From NCBI RefSeq assembly GCF_048128805.1, contig NC_136013.1, positions 4,822,602 to 4,886,601 of the forward strand: a stretch of 64,000 nucleotides of DNA. The letters are read 5' to 3'. The notes below the pieces were generated by a model. The model did no database searches. It had not been told where the DNA came from and worked only from the letters and a program-made list of their open reading frames with translations. This document shows positions 33,971-44,255 of the stretch, one piece after another. The stretch comes from Centroberyx gerrardi. Taxonomy: Eukaryota; Chordata; Actinopteri; Beryciformes; Berycidae. The position numbers were made by a program, and so were the translations under genes. Every line of letters starts with the position of its first letter. Position 1 is the first letter of the stretch.

Positions 33971-34435
33971 TTAAACCAAACCATAAAACTATTTACTATG
34001 AAATAGCCTACCCCTTGTCTCTTTGGTTCCTCAACACTTAATTATCAGTCTGTTCAGGGTGAAATATTAGCAAGTAAGTGTGCAAAATGAATTGCAGTAA
34101 GCTCAGTTTAAATTTTTTGTACACTGCATTAAATTGGATACTATGTTTTTTCTGTAACCCAGCGCTGAAATGTCTTATTTGTGACAGCATACCCACAGGA
34201 ATAAGATAAAGACAATAGAAAGCTTTAAATAGATTCTCTCAAGAGACATTGTCATGGAGAGTTTTGAGCACGAGGTGGCGCTGTCGCATCGCAGGACTGT
34301 AAATATTGCAGACGTTTTCAGATGAAACAGTTTAGGGGAAATGCTTTTCAGTTATGTTTTCATGTATGCATTTCAACTAAGTTAGTATGAAAAATCTGGT
34401 GTAGTCCCATAGTCAAAGCAAATGCAAATAACATG

Positions 34436-35523
34436 TTTATTCAGAGGCCATATACAGTGAATATATTTCCCAATGATACATAAGGTAAAAATAAGTACAT
34501 AAAACATTTCTATTGACGGATAAAGACTTTGGAATGTCAGGCTTTTCATAGCTAAAATTATTCACCCCTTTATTACATTTACAGAAATTGCAAATATACA
34601 CATTTCCACGTGAAATATGAGCGTCGAAAACCAAGTTAGTCTGTAGGCAACTGTGTTACTGAATTCATGACGGTGAATACAAATGATAAGAGATCAGATC
34701 ATTCTCTGCAAGTAGCCTGGACCTACTTTAACAACAGTGCAGGTCAACTGTATCTCAGATCTACCATCTTTTCTTTTACATTCAGGCGAAATCTGTAAAA
34801 TTCTGTAAAATAGGCTACTATCGAGAAGAAAGCACATAAAGAATAGAAGACATCCAACATATAAACAATACAGAAATTACTTTTTAGGCTAAGTTTCATT
34901 ACAAAAATGTACTCCTTTGGTAGAAAACATTTATCTCAGAAAAAAATGTGCTCGATATAAAGAAGTATATCTTGCATCTTGCACGGCCTATGACACTTCT
35001 TACATCCATAAGCCAATGAACTGTGGGACTAACATTCACTTCATATTAGGAACGCTGCATATTCATTTACGTTGGCATCTGACGAACCAAAAGCAGCCCG
35101 CTGACATGCACAACCTGGGCTGCTTTTACTGGCACTGCGCTTTGAAACGCAACGACTTCTGATTACAGTATGAAAGTGGTCATTCACATGTCGATCTATA
35201 CAGTAGCTTTGGTTCATTTGTTAAGTTATGGAGCAACATTTATGATCACCAAGTCCTCAGTGATGCTAAGGGGAAGCCTATTGCGCGCAATGCGTCCAAG
35301 TGTAAACTATGTGCCCATAGAATTACAAGATAGACGAAAACATTACAAATGAAACAGTGACACATAAAAAAATTAAACTCAATAAAAATCTTATTTTCTT
35401 AAAATCTTTTTAAGACTCTTTCCAGACTTGTCGTGTGCATGAATTGGGGCGAAATTACTGCCAAACACAATAGTAATTTCAATCTCAATCTCAAATCAAC
35501 TAAAACTTCATTCATTTCCTTGC
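34436..35523 (-). other. nanos1: Probable nanos1 3' UTR
   Basis: A-rich sequence downstream of the nanos1 stop without another gene or recognisable repeat. AATAAA on the minus strand at 34436-34441 is the best poly(A) signal I see, implying a 3' UTR of about 1.1 kb. Nanos 3' UTRs often carry translational control elements, but none could be identified by eye. Confidence 0.4.
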
Positions 35524-36204
35524 TTAGAATATTTTCAGCCTTTTGCCAATGGCTCTGCCCCCCTTCGCCACTCTTTGGCTCGGCTGGTCTTTAGAAAGCG
35601 GGCAGTACTTGATGGTGTGCGCATTGTCTCCGTTGGCACTGCAGAGCGGGCAGGTGTAAGCCCGGAGGATGGGGCACAGGACTCTGCCGTCCGCGGTCTT
35701 CAGGATGTGAGAGCCGTAAACCTCCTCCGGTGCCCCGTTATTCCGACAGAAGACGCACACCTTCGGCTCCGGCTTGCCCCTCTGAGTCTGTTTGCGCCTT
35801 CTGTCCATGGAGAGCAGGTCGAGGCCACCGAAGCTTCCCCTGTAGGCGGGTGAATCTCTGTCTGCCAGCGGTGAATCACCAGAAAGATGCTCATACGGCC
35901 TGAGAAGCGAGATGCGCTCCTTGAGATCGTAGATGGAGATCGGCGGGGAGCTCGGCGGCGCGCAGCAGCAGTCCAAGTGTCCGTCGCTGTCCCCGCCGTG
36001 CCCAATTACGCAGGAGCATTCCGGGGAATCGTCCAAACCCAGGGTCGCTTTGAGAGACTCTGTTATAGAGTTGGGGCTCAGGGACGGGCTGTGGATCTTA
36101 TTTTTGGCGACAAGTGTCGACAGACCGAGGTAATCGTTCCAAAAATTGAAGGTGTAATCATACGGAGACCGCGCGTCCAAGTAGCTGTGGTCTAAAAAAT
36201 CCAT
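35524..36204 (-). CDS. nanos1: Nanos homolog 1 (single exon)
   Basis: RNA-binding translational repressor that partners with Pumilio and recruits CCR4-NOT. Intronless, 226 residues. The N-terminus carries the NOT1-interacting motif [14 protein letters not shown] (about residues 20-33). The C-terminal zinc domain has two CCHC fingers: CVFC...H...C with spacing C-x2-C-x12-H-x10-C, and CPLC...H...C with C-x2-C-x7-H-x4-C. It ends in the basic tail GKRLKIF. Single-exon structure plus the NIM fits nanos1 rather than nanos2 or nanos3. The start at 36204 is the first ATG and opens with [19 protein letters not shown]. Confidence 0.94.
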   Translation of the reverse strand: MDFLDHSYLDARSPYDYTFNFWNDYLGLSTLVAKNKIHSPSLSPNSITESLKATLGLDDSPECSCVIGHGGDSDGHLDCCCAPPSSPPISIYDLKERISLLRPYEHLSGDSPLADRDSPAYRGSFGGLDLLSMDRRRKQTQRGKPEPKVCVFCRNNGAPEEVYGSHILKTADGRVLCPILRAYTCPLCSANGDNAHTIKYCPLSKDQPSQRVAKGGRAIGKRLKIF

Positions 36205-36344
36205 CCTTCAGACTTGGAGAGCTGAGCGTCCACAGAAGTGAAATCTGGTTTTGGATAGTGTGTTTTTCAGCATGGGTCTGCGGGTGATCCGCTCTCTCCT
36301 CTTGCTCGGTCTTGTATGCAGAGCATTCAGCAGAGAGCCGCTGA

Positions 36345-36380
36345 TAAATTCTCCTAGAATAAAAAAGGGGGGCGTGGTTT
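36345..36380 (-). promoter_or_regulatory. nanos1: Putative nanos1 core promoter
   Basis: About 155-170 bases upstream of the nanos1 ATG the minus strand reads a CACGCCCCCC box followed immediately by an AT-rich TTTTTTATTC box and further downstream AATTTATC. A GC/KLF box next to an AT-rich element is a plausible core promoter; no canonical TATAAA is present. Confidence 0.35.
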
Positions 36381-36616
36381 GGTTCAAGTTGATTATCTCT
36401 CTGGCCCCAGAGGAGGCTGCTGAGCCAGAGCAGGGACTTATTGAGCTGGGAAAATGATTTTTTCCCTCCCAGAATATGACTCTATCACTGAAAGAGTTGT
36501 GGATGTTTAGGAGTGAATTATGAATCCTGCCTGATATCATCTCATATCATGATTATTTTTTTTAGGTTGTGTTTTGTTAAATGTCATTTTCCAATAGAAG
36601 GAGCTAGCTTGGAGAG

Positions 36617-37020
36617 TTAAAGTAATAATGTGCAACATTTTCATATAAATAAATGTCTGTTTTGCTACTCTCTATTTCTGATTCAAACTATATCCAGTTC
36701 ATGAAGGTTTTTGCTGTTCTAAACAGCCGGTGTCTGGTAGGTCTTTCCTGGGAAAAATCCTCTGGAGGAAGTGCTGCGTTTTACATTTGTTTGTAATAAA
36801 TAAAAGAAGAACTGGGTAGTTAGCATGAGCAGCGATAGCCACCATGGCTGAACAGACAAAGAGAAGAGCGCCACCTACAGAAACACAAACTTCACCAACA
36901 GAAAACCAAAGCTCCGCCCACGCTGTTTGATTGACAGGTGATCTCAGGGAAGTGCAGTGCAGGAACACCACAGCAGTGAGCGCTGAGCAACAAAGATGGA
37001 GACTAAATAATAAAAATAAC
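36617..37020 (+). repeat. Dispersed repeat F2 copy 3
   Basis: About 400 bp just upstream of nanos1. GCGATAGCCACCATGGCTGA is identical in copies 1-3. Here the ATG frame runs 28 codons with a different C-terminal part, so the frame is not conserved. Confidence 0.85.
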
Positions 37021-37728
37021 AAAATCAGGATCTGGTGGATTAGCACATTAAAAGCTCCCTTCCTGCACTGATGAACCTGTGGTGAGCCGGTCCTCCTGCA
37101 CCTGTTCTCCTTCCCCTGAGTCCAGGCTTTGTGCTCCGAACCAGCCTCCTCTGCTCCATTGTCTCCTCTCTACAGCGAGCCGTTTAACTTCATTAATATG
37201 CATTAAAACGGAGTGTGCCTTGTGCGTGTGTGCGTGTGTGTGTGTGTCAGTCAAGGCCCAGTAAGGCAGGCTCACAGACAGAGAGGTTGATAACTGACCT
37301 GACTGCTGGAACAATGATGATGTTACTATTTTTGTCACACACTCAGGTGAAATATTAAGGACAGTCAAAGTTAAGGGAAAAGTCATTTCTGTGTCTCATA
37401 CTTGAATATTGGAGCTAAGATCCCATTTTTGGATTATTCTGGAGTTTCTCATTCATATAATAGATCAATATCAGACTAGCACAGACTATGTAAACATGTC
37501 TATTTCCCTGCTTCAGAAAGGTCATTAAATATATCATGTAATTCTATGTTATAGGGAAATGAATCTGCTGAAAGTCTCAATCTGTAATTGTAGTACAGCT
37601 CCCTCTGTTGAAACACTGTCACCCCATTTCTGGCTTTGTTTATGTTTTGACTAAGTGGATTCAAAACATTTTTTTCCACACTCAAATTTATCACCACAAC
37701 TTTTTATACAAAGATGAATTTGATGTCT

Positions 37729-37816
37729 CAGTCTCAAAATACGTATACAACATGTCCTTAGATTACAAAGATAAATTTGATATCTAAGGACATGTTGTCC
37801 ACGTATTTTGAGACTG
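37729..37816. repeat. 35-bp stem hairpin
   Basis: Arms 37729-37763 and 37782-37816 are reverse complements with two mismatches (ACGTATACAAC versus the inverse ACGTGGACAAC), 18-base loop. Could be the ends of a tiny foldback element or a microRNA-like hairpin. Confidence 0.85.
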
Positions 37817-39059
37817 TAAAAGGTTTGTTTACAAGGACAATCTATGTAAAGATTGAAGTAAATCAGACCTGTATTTTGAGTTTACAATACAGGAAAAAAG
37901 TCAACATCTTCAAGAAAATATGTGAAAATACCCCCAAAAATTTGCATGACCAAATAAATCCTGGAACGGGGGCTTTGAAAAGGACGGGGGTGTATTTTAT
38001 TTGTTGAAGCTATAAAAGTTGCCGGTGATCTTAGATAACACAAAGCATGAGGAAAATCATGTCAGAGAGAGAGAGTGTCTTGTATGTGAGAATAAATTAT
38101 CATCAGAATACACCACATGGTCCATTTTCAAGGTCACCTCCAGCTCTGCATGCACAAAGGAAATCATGAGAGAGCATTTAAAAGATGAATGGCTGCCATA
38201 TCACAATAGATAAATTGCATGGGGGCCAATATGACATGTGGCTCTGCGGCGACAGCAGCGCCTATATTGCTCTTAAAGCAATACATGTTTGGCAGAAGAA
38301 AAGAAAGTATTGGTATTGAATATGAAGTACGTTTGCTTTTACATTTGAAGTGTTTCTTCCTCTTCCACCATTTGAAGAATGGCAGCTGTCTTACAGAATG
38401 ATGATGCTTGAATGAAAGTAATACACAGTATGGATTGCTATTGAAGTTGTCCATTGAAGTCCATTTAACACCTTTGCTTTCAAAATAGCTGTGTATTTGA
38501 AGAGAGAATCTGTTCCTGAAATAGTGAAATACTGCAGAATTTCAGTTAGTATTTTTCTCCAAAGTGGATATGTTGCAATATGGAATGAAACCCTTCATTT
38601 ACATTTTAGGCATTTAGCCGACGTTCTCAACCATAGCCACTTAAAATGAGTGCAACATAAGATTAACCTCGTAGCTGGACAACAGAACATGCAGCCAACA
38701 GTAAAGAGTTCAAAGGTCAAAGCCACAGCAGCCAGACAATAGCGGCAACAAATCTTCCCTTGTTCATACGATGTGTGACCAGTGTTTTCCTCTGGGTTTA
38801 CTTCCCGCTCTCCTCATGCTACAGAACTGGCACCTCACAGTTTCCCCATCTATACTCTGCAGTGAAAAAAACAGCAAATCTGGCTTCCGAAGGGTTAAAA
38901 ACCTTCATGTGTAAATACGGCTTCGGAGTGTGATGATCACACCCAGAGGTCTCCTACGCAGATTTAGCCAAGGCTGCGATGGGCAGACACCGCTGCCCCA
39001 TTCATCATTGTCAGGTTGAATAGAAAATTAACAAATCCCTTAATTAAAAGACCTCTCTA

Positions 39060-39194
39060 GACTCTGGTGTGTGTGTGTGTGTGGGTGTGTGTGTGTGTGT
39101 TTGTAGCACGTGCCAGCTGCACTTCTATATTGTGAAAACTACAACAGCCTGGCACGAGAGGGACACAACACCCCCTCCCCTCCCCTCCTCCCCT

Positions 39195-39232
<38 letters not shown>

Positions 39233-39235
39233 ACC
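39060..39235. repeat. GT and AC microsatellites
   Basis: (GT)n at 39068-39101 and (CA)n at 39196-39231 with a C-rich tract before it; complementary pair about 100 bases apart. Confidence 0.95.
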
Positions 39236-39710
39236 CACCACTCCTTCAGCCCCCTGCCATTCCTGTCCCTGCATTAATTGCATAAACTGCATAATGCAGC
39301 CGGCCGGAGCAGCGGTTAATTCGGGATCTCGGCTCCTCCCCAGACACAGAGCTGGGTGGGGAGTCAGTTGGGGGTTTGATCCCTGACCTCTGCCTCCTCT
39401 CTTGGGAGTATAGGCCTGCATCCCTAACGGTCCCTCCATCTGCACACACACACACCCCACACACACACACACACCCCGGCTCCTAGAGTCGACCCAGCCC
39501 CAGACACGTGTCACTGTCACCGGCAGCAATGGGGAATGCTAAACAAGCCGAGGTCAACCTGAAATTAGGGGGTGTCTTTCGGCCTGTCAAGTGCTCCGTC
39601 ACCACCACCGGCTCTCTGAATGCGGCTGAATTACTGAATTACTTACCCGAAAAACCCCACCCTCCCTCGCCGTGCATTCATGAATTCACACACGTTCATG
39701 TGCACACACA

Positions 39711-40168
39711 CACCAGTGGTGGAAAAAGTAATCAAATCCTTTACTTAAGTTAAAGTAGCAATACCATAATGGAAAAATACTCCAGTAAAAGTAAAAGTCC
39801 TGCATTCAAAAATCAGTTCAAAAAGTACTAATTCTGAAGAACAGTCTCTTTCAGAGTGTTAAATTATTGAAGCATTAACCTGTAAGAAGTATTTTAATGT
39901 TGTCGGTCTAACTGCTCCATATACCGTTGGGGAGTTTAAACTCTAACAATGCAACATATTTTATGAGCTTATCATATGTTTTGCATGTAAAACCTTATTC
40001 TGCAAAGTAACTAGTAACTCCAGCTGTCAGATAAATATAGTAAAGTAAAAAGTACCAGAATTCCCTCTGAAATGTAGTGGAGTAAAAGTATAAAGTCTCA
40101 CAAAATGGAAATACTCAAGTAAAGTGCCAGTACCTCAAAATTGTACTTAAGTGAAGTAGTTACTTTCC
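39711..40168. mobile_element. hAT-like MITE inserted into a CA repeat
   Basis: Left end CAGTGGTGGAAAAAGTAATC, right end AGTTACTTTCCACCTCTG, inverted. Interior has fish-typical ACTCCAGTAAAAGTAAAAGT and TACTTAAGTGAAG. CA repeat continues on both sides (39700-39710 and 40169-40196), so an 8-bp ACACACAC duplication is likely but cannot be separated from the microsatellite. Confidence 0.8.
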
Positions 40169-40869
40169 ACCTCTGACACACACACACACACACACAATAT
40201 CCTCTTGACAGCCTTCAAGTATTAAGACTGAAAGGAATGTTGATCGATGTCCAGATCTGCATCCAGTGGGAAAACTCTGAAAAACCTGAGTGCATACTTG
40301 AATATTAAGGCTGAAATGTTTTTTTAGCTCTTGATCTAGGCCAGGTCCATGTTAGAAACCTTTTAGAAAATCTTTCAGCCCTTGCCAATCGAAAAGCCTT
40401 TGAGTTATGCAAAACAACGAACTCTTGTTTCATTCAATATTTCAGTCACAAAATCGTTGTTTAAGGTTTCACCATTCTATGGGATTAGTATCAAAACAAA
40501 CTTTTCATGAGAACGCTTTCTGCAGACTGATAATCCCTCAGTATAAGAGCTCCCTCTCCCCTTCTCTAAGTTTTCTTTCTGTTAAATTACTTCTCAAAAC
40601 ACGTTTTAACACATAGACTTTAATTTGTTCTACCAATTTAATTCTCACTGTTTGTTTTATTCTTATGAAACCATTTTTAATTAATGTCTGGCATCTTTCA
40701 TTTGCATTTTGTGATTGTTACTGCTTGCAAAGCACACTAACACCCTTTTAAAAAGTGCTATATAAATTAAGTTTCTGATTGTTATCATGTGCGAAGGAAT
40801 TGTAATTCACTAGTGTGGCCAGTTGCTATAGCCAAACTTGTCACCGCAGCGAAGAGGGGAGAGAAGAAG

Positions 40870-40912
40870 AAGGAGGAGGAGGAGGAGGAGGAGGAGGAGG
40901 AGGAGGAGGAGG
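40870..40912. repeat. (GGA)n trinucleotide repeat
   Basis: About 14 uninterrupted GGA/GAG units. Confidence 0.95.
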
Positions 40913-41569
40913 GAAGTTGTGGGCCCATGGATCAGAAACTTGTTTAACTCACCCAGATCTGTGGAGATTAGAGCGGGAAGTGGTCAAAGGGCTTAGAGTG
41001 TATCGGTACAATGGGGCAGAGAGGATTAGAGGTGGATTCGCTGAGCTCCCATGATGCCCTTCATCTCTGGGGGTCCACAGCGAGAGCACCTTTGTTGGGT
41101 TAACTAACGGCACTTCCCATGAACGCAGCGAGCGGACCAATCCCTTTTTAATGATGCAGGGAAAATTCCATTGGCCCCGATTACCACAATGCTTTCGAGG
41201 ACGGCCATTGTCCCACACACCATGTTGAGCTTTTAAACTGTGCAGCCAGGCGAGCGGACCGCAAGAGTCTGGAAGTCTACTGGTGGTACTTTAGCCCAGC
41301 AGAAACAGAAAACAATGCTGACATGTGCATCTACAGTATGGTAGAGCATCACACTCACACTGCCGGTGCCACCAGGGTCACCCATGCTAAAAATGTATGC
41401 AGCGGTCCTATAGAGCTCAATGGGTTGTAACATATATGCTGCTTGAATGCACAATGCCATAAAGCAGTGAATGTGTACATGAAGAGTAAGAAGTGTATTC
41501 TGCCGTCCGCAGCAGATCTAGCACTGTCCCCTTGTGAGGCCTGTAGTTCTAGTGCAGTATGTCAGTTTG

Positions 41570-42125
41570 TGCTCTGCAGATTGTAGTTTTAGTTATACAA
41601 ATATGTTGTTGGGAGGCAGAAATAATCTCATTGGTTGAGTTAAACTTCAATGGGCGGAGCCAAAGAACCACAGTTTTTCAGAGCGCAAGTAACAAACTTG
41701 AATGACAAAGAAGGAACTCTGGTCAAAATATAAATAAAAAATATAAATGGTAACAACTTCTTTGTTTCATTCATTCATGACCATGGCATTCATGATGTTG
41801 AAGGTCAGCAGCTAGCTAACTAGCTTAGCTAGTTAGCTATAGGCTAGTATGGCTAGTTTGAACTTGGAAGGTCAGCTAGCTAACTAGCTAACCTAGATAA
41901 CTTAGTATGGATTAGGTTTTTTTTTTAAATTAGCAGCAGAGCACTAGGCTTATAATATTAGCTTCCTCCTCTCTTACCTCTTGTCTTTTTCCCTGGGCTT
42001 CAGTCTAAAGTTAGTCAAAAAAAATAATAATTGGCTCCGCCCATTGAGGTTTAACTCAACCAATGAGATTAATTTCTGCCTCCAGAGCAGCTCTGCCTCC
42101 AACAAATGTTTGTATAACTTAAACT
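41570..42125. mobile_element. Foldback element F4 with about 50-bp near-identical arms
   Basis: AGGCAGAAATAATCTCATTG with GTTGAGTTAAAC and CAATGGGCGGAGCCAA at 41616-41664 is inverted at 42031-42085, differing by only a few bases, with outer TTATACAAA blocks also inverted. The interior has repeated GCTAGCTAACTAGC palindromes (41806-41898). No ORF. Confidence 0.8.
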
Positions 42126-42669
42126 GTGATATGTATTACTCTGTACTTACTCTGCAACTCTATTGTGTCAGCTTCACCAAGACAATTCCCATAATTTACT
42201 TTCAGATTAAATCGATTCTGATGCATTGTTTGGATAATATTCACCATGTTTGCGTTCTATTAAACTGTACCTGTCTTCATTGTGTACGTCAGTGTTTGTG
42301 GTCTACTGCTAATGTGCAGTGAACTCCATGTAATTCTACCACAGAGCATTGGATCTCTGAAGCAGATGTGAGCGTCTCGTCTCACATTAGCTCATGCTTG
42401 GCTGTCTCTTGTGATCTTTCAGCTATGCAGCTGCTATCAACTCCACATTCCTCTCATCTCACAGTCAGCCCCCTGAAACTGAATTAAATAGAAACTAAAC
42501 ACTGTGGGACAACTCAACATATTTAAGCAAGTTGTCTACTCACACTATATGGCTGGTTGACAATCCCATTGTCTCATGTATTCTACAATACATCTACTTC
42601 CTCTAAATCCAATATTGTGACTGTTTGGGCAAAATCAAACTGTTGGCCTGTTTGTTTTAGTCTACTTTG

Positions 42670-43420
42670 GTGTCAGAGGGGTGGGGTTTCTCAAACAGGA
42701 CAATACAGAGGTTTAGGACTTCAGGAGGGGTTGGGGGTGAGGTTGACTACTGAATTTACCTTCAGGTGTAGTAATGATAATGCTAATAGAACAAATGTCC
42801 ACCCCTAGATACTCTTACACTGTTATATCTCATCAATTTGTGATGTTGTAATCTACTTTTTTGGTGAACCCACTTTCCCTCAGCCTGCCTTGTTAGTGAT
42901 TTCTTACGTTTCTCAGAATGACCCGCTCCCCTTATTCAAAATGCAACATGTCTTGTATTTGCATTGCATTCTGATTTATTGAGGCTACTGTCGGTGGAGA
43001 AATTGGTCTCTCTGCCTCTTCTACAATGGATTTCTCCCTGTAGGATTGTTGAACTTTAGTGCAAAACGGTGAGTCTAGAAAGAAGCCCTCGCTCTTTGAT
43101 TCTGAGGGACTGACACCAAAACCTGACGTTTACCGCTGATGTTTTAGATCGCTGAAACATTTTGCTGATCTGCTAAAACTCCTTTGTAGCTGTGCTGGAA
43201 ATATCTCAACTTGACATGATGTCTGCATTTGGCCAGCTATCTGTGGGAATAAGAAAAATAGACACCAAACAACAAAACAGGCGAAATGCAATGTGTTTTA
43301 GAGGGGATTTTTCCTTTAGGAAAATCACAAGAATGAATTTGAAAGTCAATTTTGCACACTTTGCTGCAATTGACAACTTTCCTGAAGCATCTTGATGCGG
43401 TAAACCCCACCCATCTGGTA
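42670..43420. mobile_element. Nested elements: F3 inserted in F1
   Basis: F1 ends are at 42672-42700 (GAGGGGTGGGGTTT) and 43398-43420 (GTAAACCCCACCCATCTGG). Between them 42785-43335 is an inverted F3 copy (CTCTTACACTGTTATATCTC; ATGGATTTCTCCCTGTAGGA), matching 50155-51105 on the other strand. Confidence 0.65.
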
Positions 43421-43489
43421 CTCCCGGCGGGTCAAAACAATCACAGAGAGTGATTTGCTGGTGCTGTTTGACCCCCTGTCCCATCTGCA

Positions 43490-43690
43490 GAACACACACA
43501 GACCGGTGGACCCATGTGCGGACCGGGACAGGCCTGGCGGTGGAACGGTCGATACCACACAGGACCACAGATGGGTCCTCGCGCCGCGGAGCCGGTGGCT
43601 GGCGCCGCGGCCTGGGCGCTGGCCAGATGGGCCACCCTGAGAGAGGCTCAGCCTGTCAGGCCCGAGCAGCCTGATCTTATTACTGTGGGC
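43490..43690. other. GC-rich unique block
   Basis: Strongly GC- and CpG-rich (CGCGCCGCGGAGCCGGTGGC) in AT-rich surroundings and open in several frames on both strands. No translation resembles a known protein and no splice pair is compelling. Could be regulatory or a CpG island. Confidence 0.4.
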
Positions 43691-43919
43691 CAAGACAGGA
43701 GTCTGGTTCCACACGCACCGTCAGGGGAGTCCGCATTATCATTCCTGACTGTCACAGGCTGGGTTCACCCTGAACAAGAAACGTGTGTGTGTGTGTTTTT
43801 TTTCACCTGTGCGGGGCGCGTCAGATCCTTTCATCGCCGTCCAAACCAGAAAAATCAGGTTCCATGTGGGTTTGTCATGTTTAGACAACAACAAATGAGA
43901 GGATCTGATCTGTTTTGGT

Positions 43920-43944
43920 AAAAAAAAAAAAAAAAAAAAAAAAA
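43920..43944. repeat. A25 homopolymer
   Basis: Uninterrupted A run. Confidence 0.95.
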
Positions 43945-44129
43945 TCTTATCCCAGGCAAATGGTGCACTCAGGTTTCTCAGCTACATAGTGCACTTCATA
44001 GGATTCAACCATTCAACCCATGGCTTTTGGAATATTTTTGTGTTGAAGCTGCAATAAATTGTGCCGTTATTCAAGTTCCTTAAATTTTCCTATTTTCATA
44101 CAAGAAATTAAAGTATCCAGTTTTTCCCT

Positions 44130-44255
44130 GAATGCGGTGAGGGAGGAACCTCCATCATATCAGAAGCGGACGACATTGACGATATCCGATATTTAATAAA
44201 AGGCCAATATCGGCCCAATATATCGGCAAGTCGATATATCAGTCTAACCCTTATT
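44130..44255 (-). repeat. Dispersed repeat F6, inverted copy with empty MITE site
   Basis: On the minus strand reads TATATCG...GGGCCGATATTGG...GATATGATGGAGGTTCCTCC, matching the flanks of the MITE at 4353-4760 without the insertion. Confidence 0.75.

Larger units (their letters stand above)
31264..34435. other. Intergenic DNA between the filament gene and nanos1
   Basis: Filament promoter at left, then unique AT-rich DNA, a minus-strand SINE at 32487-32650, repeat F7 with a nested SINE at 32740-33600, and an F1 foldback copy at 33795-33970. No gene seen. Confidence 0.6.

Noticed and set aside
43514-43921. 135-codon frame as a real gene
   Set aside because: No start context, no splice partner, no family resemblance; runs from a GC-rich block into unrelated sequence.
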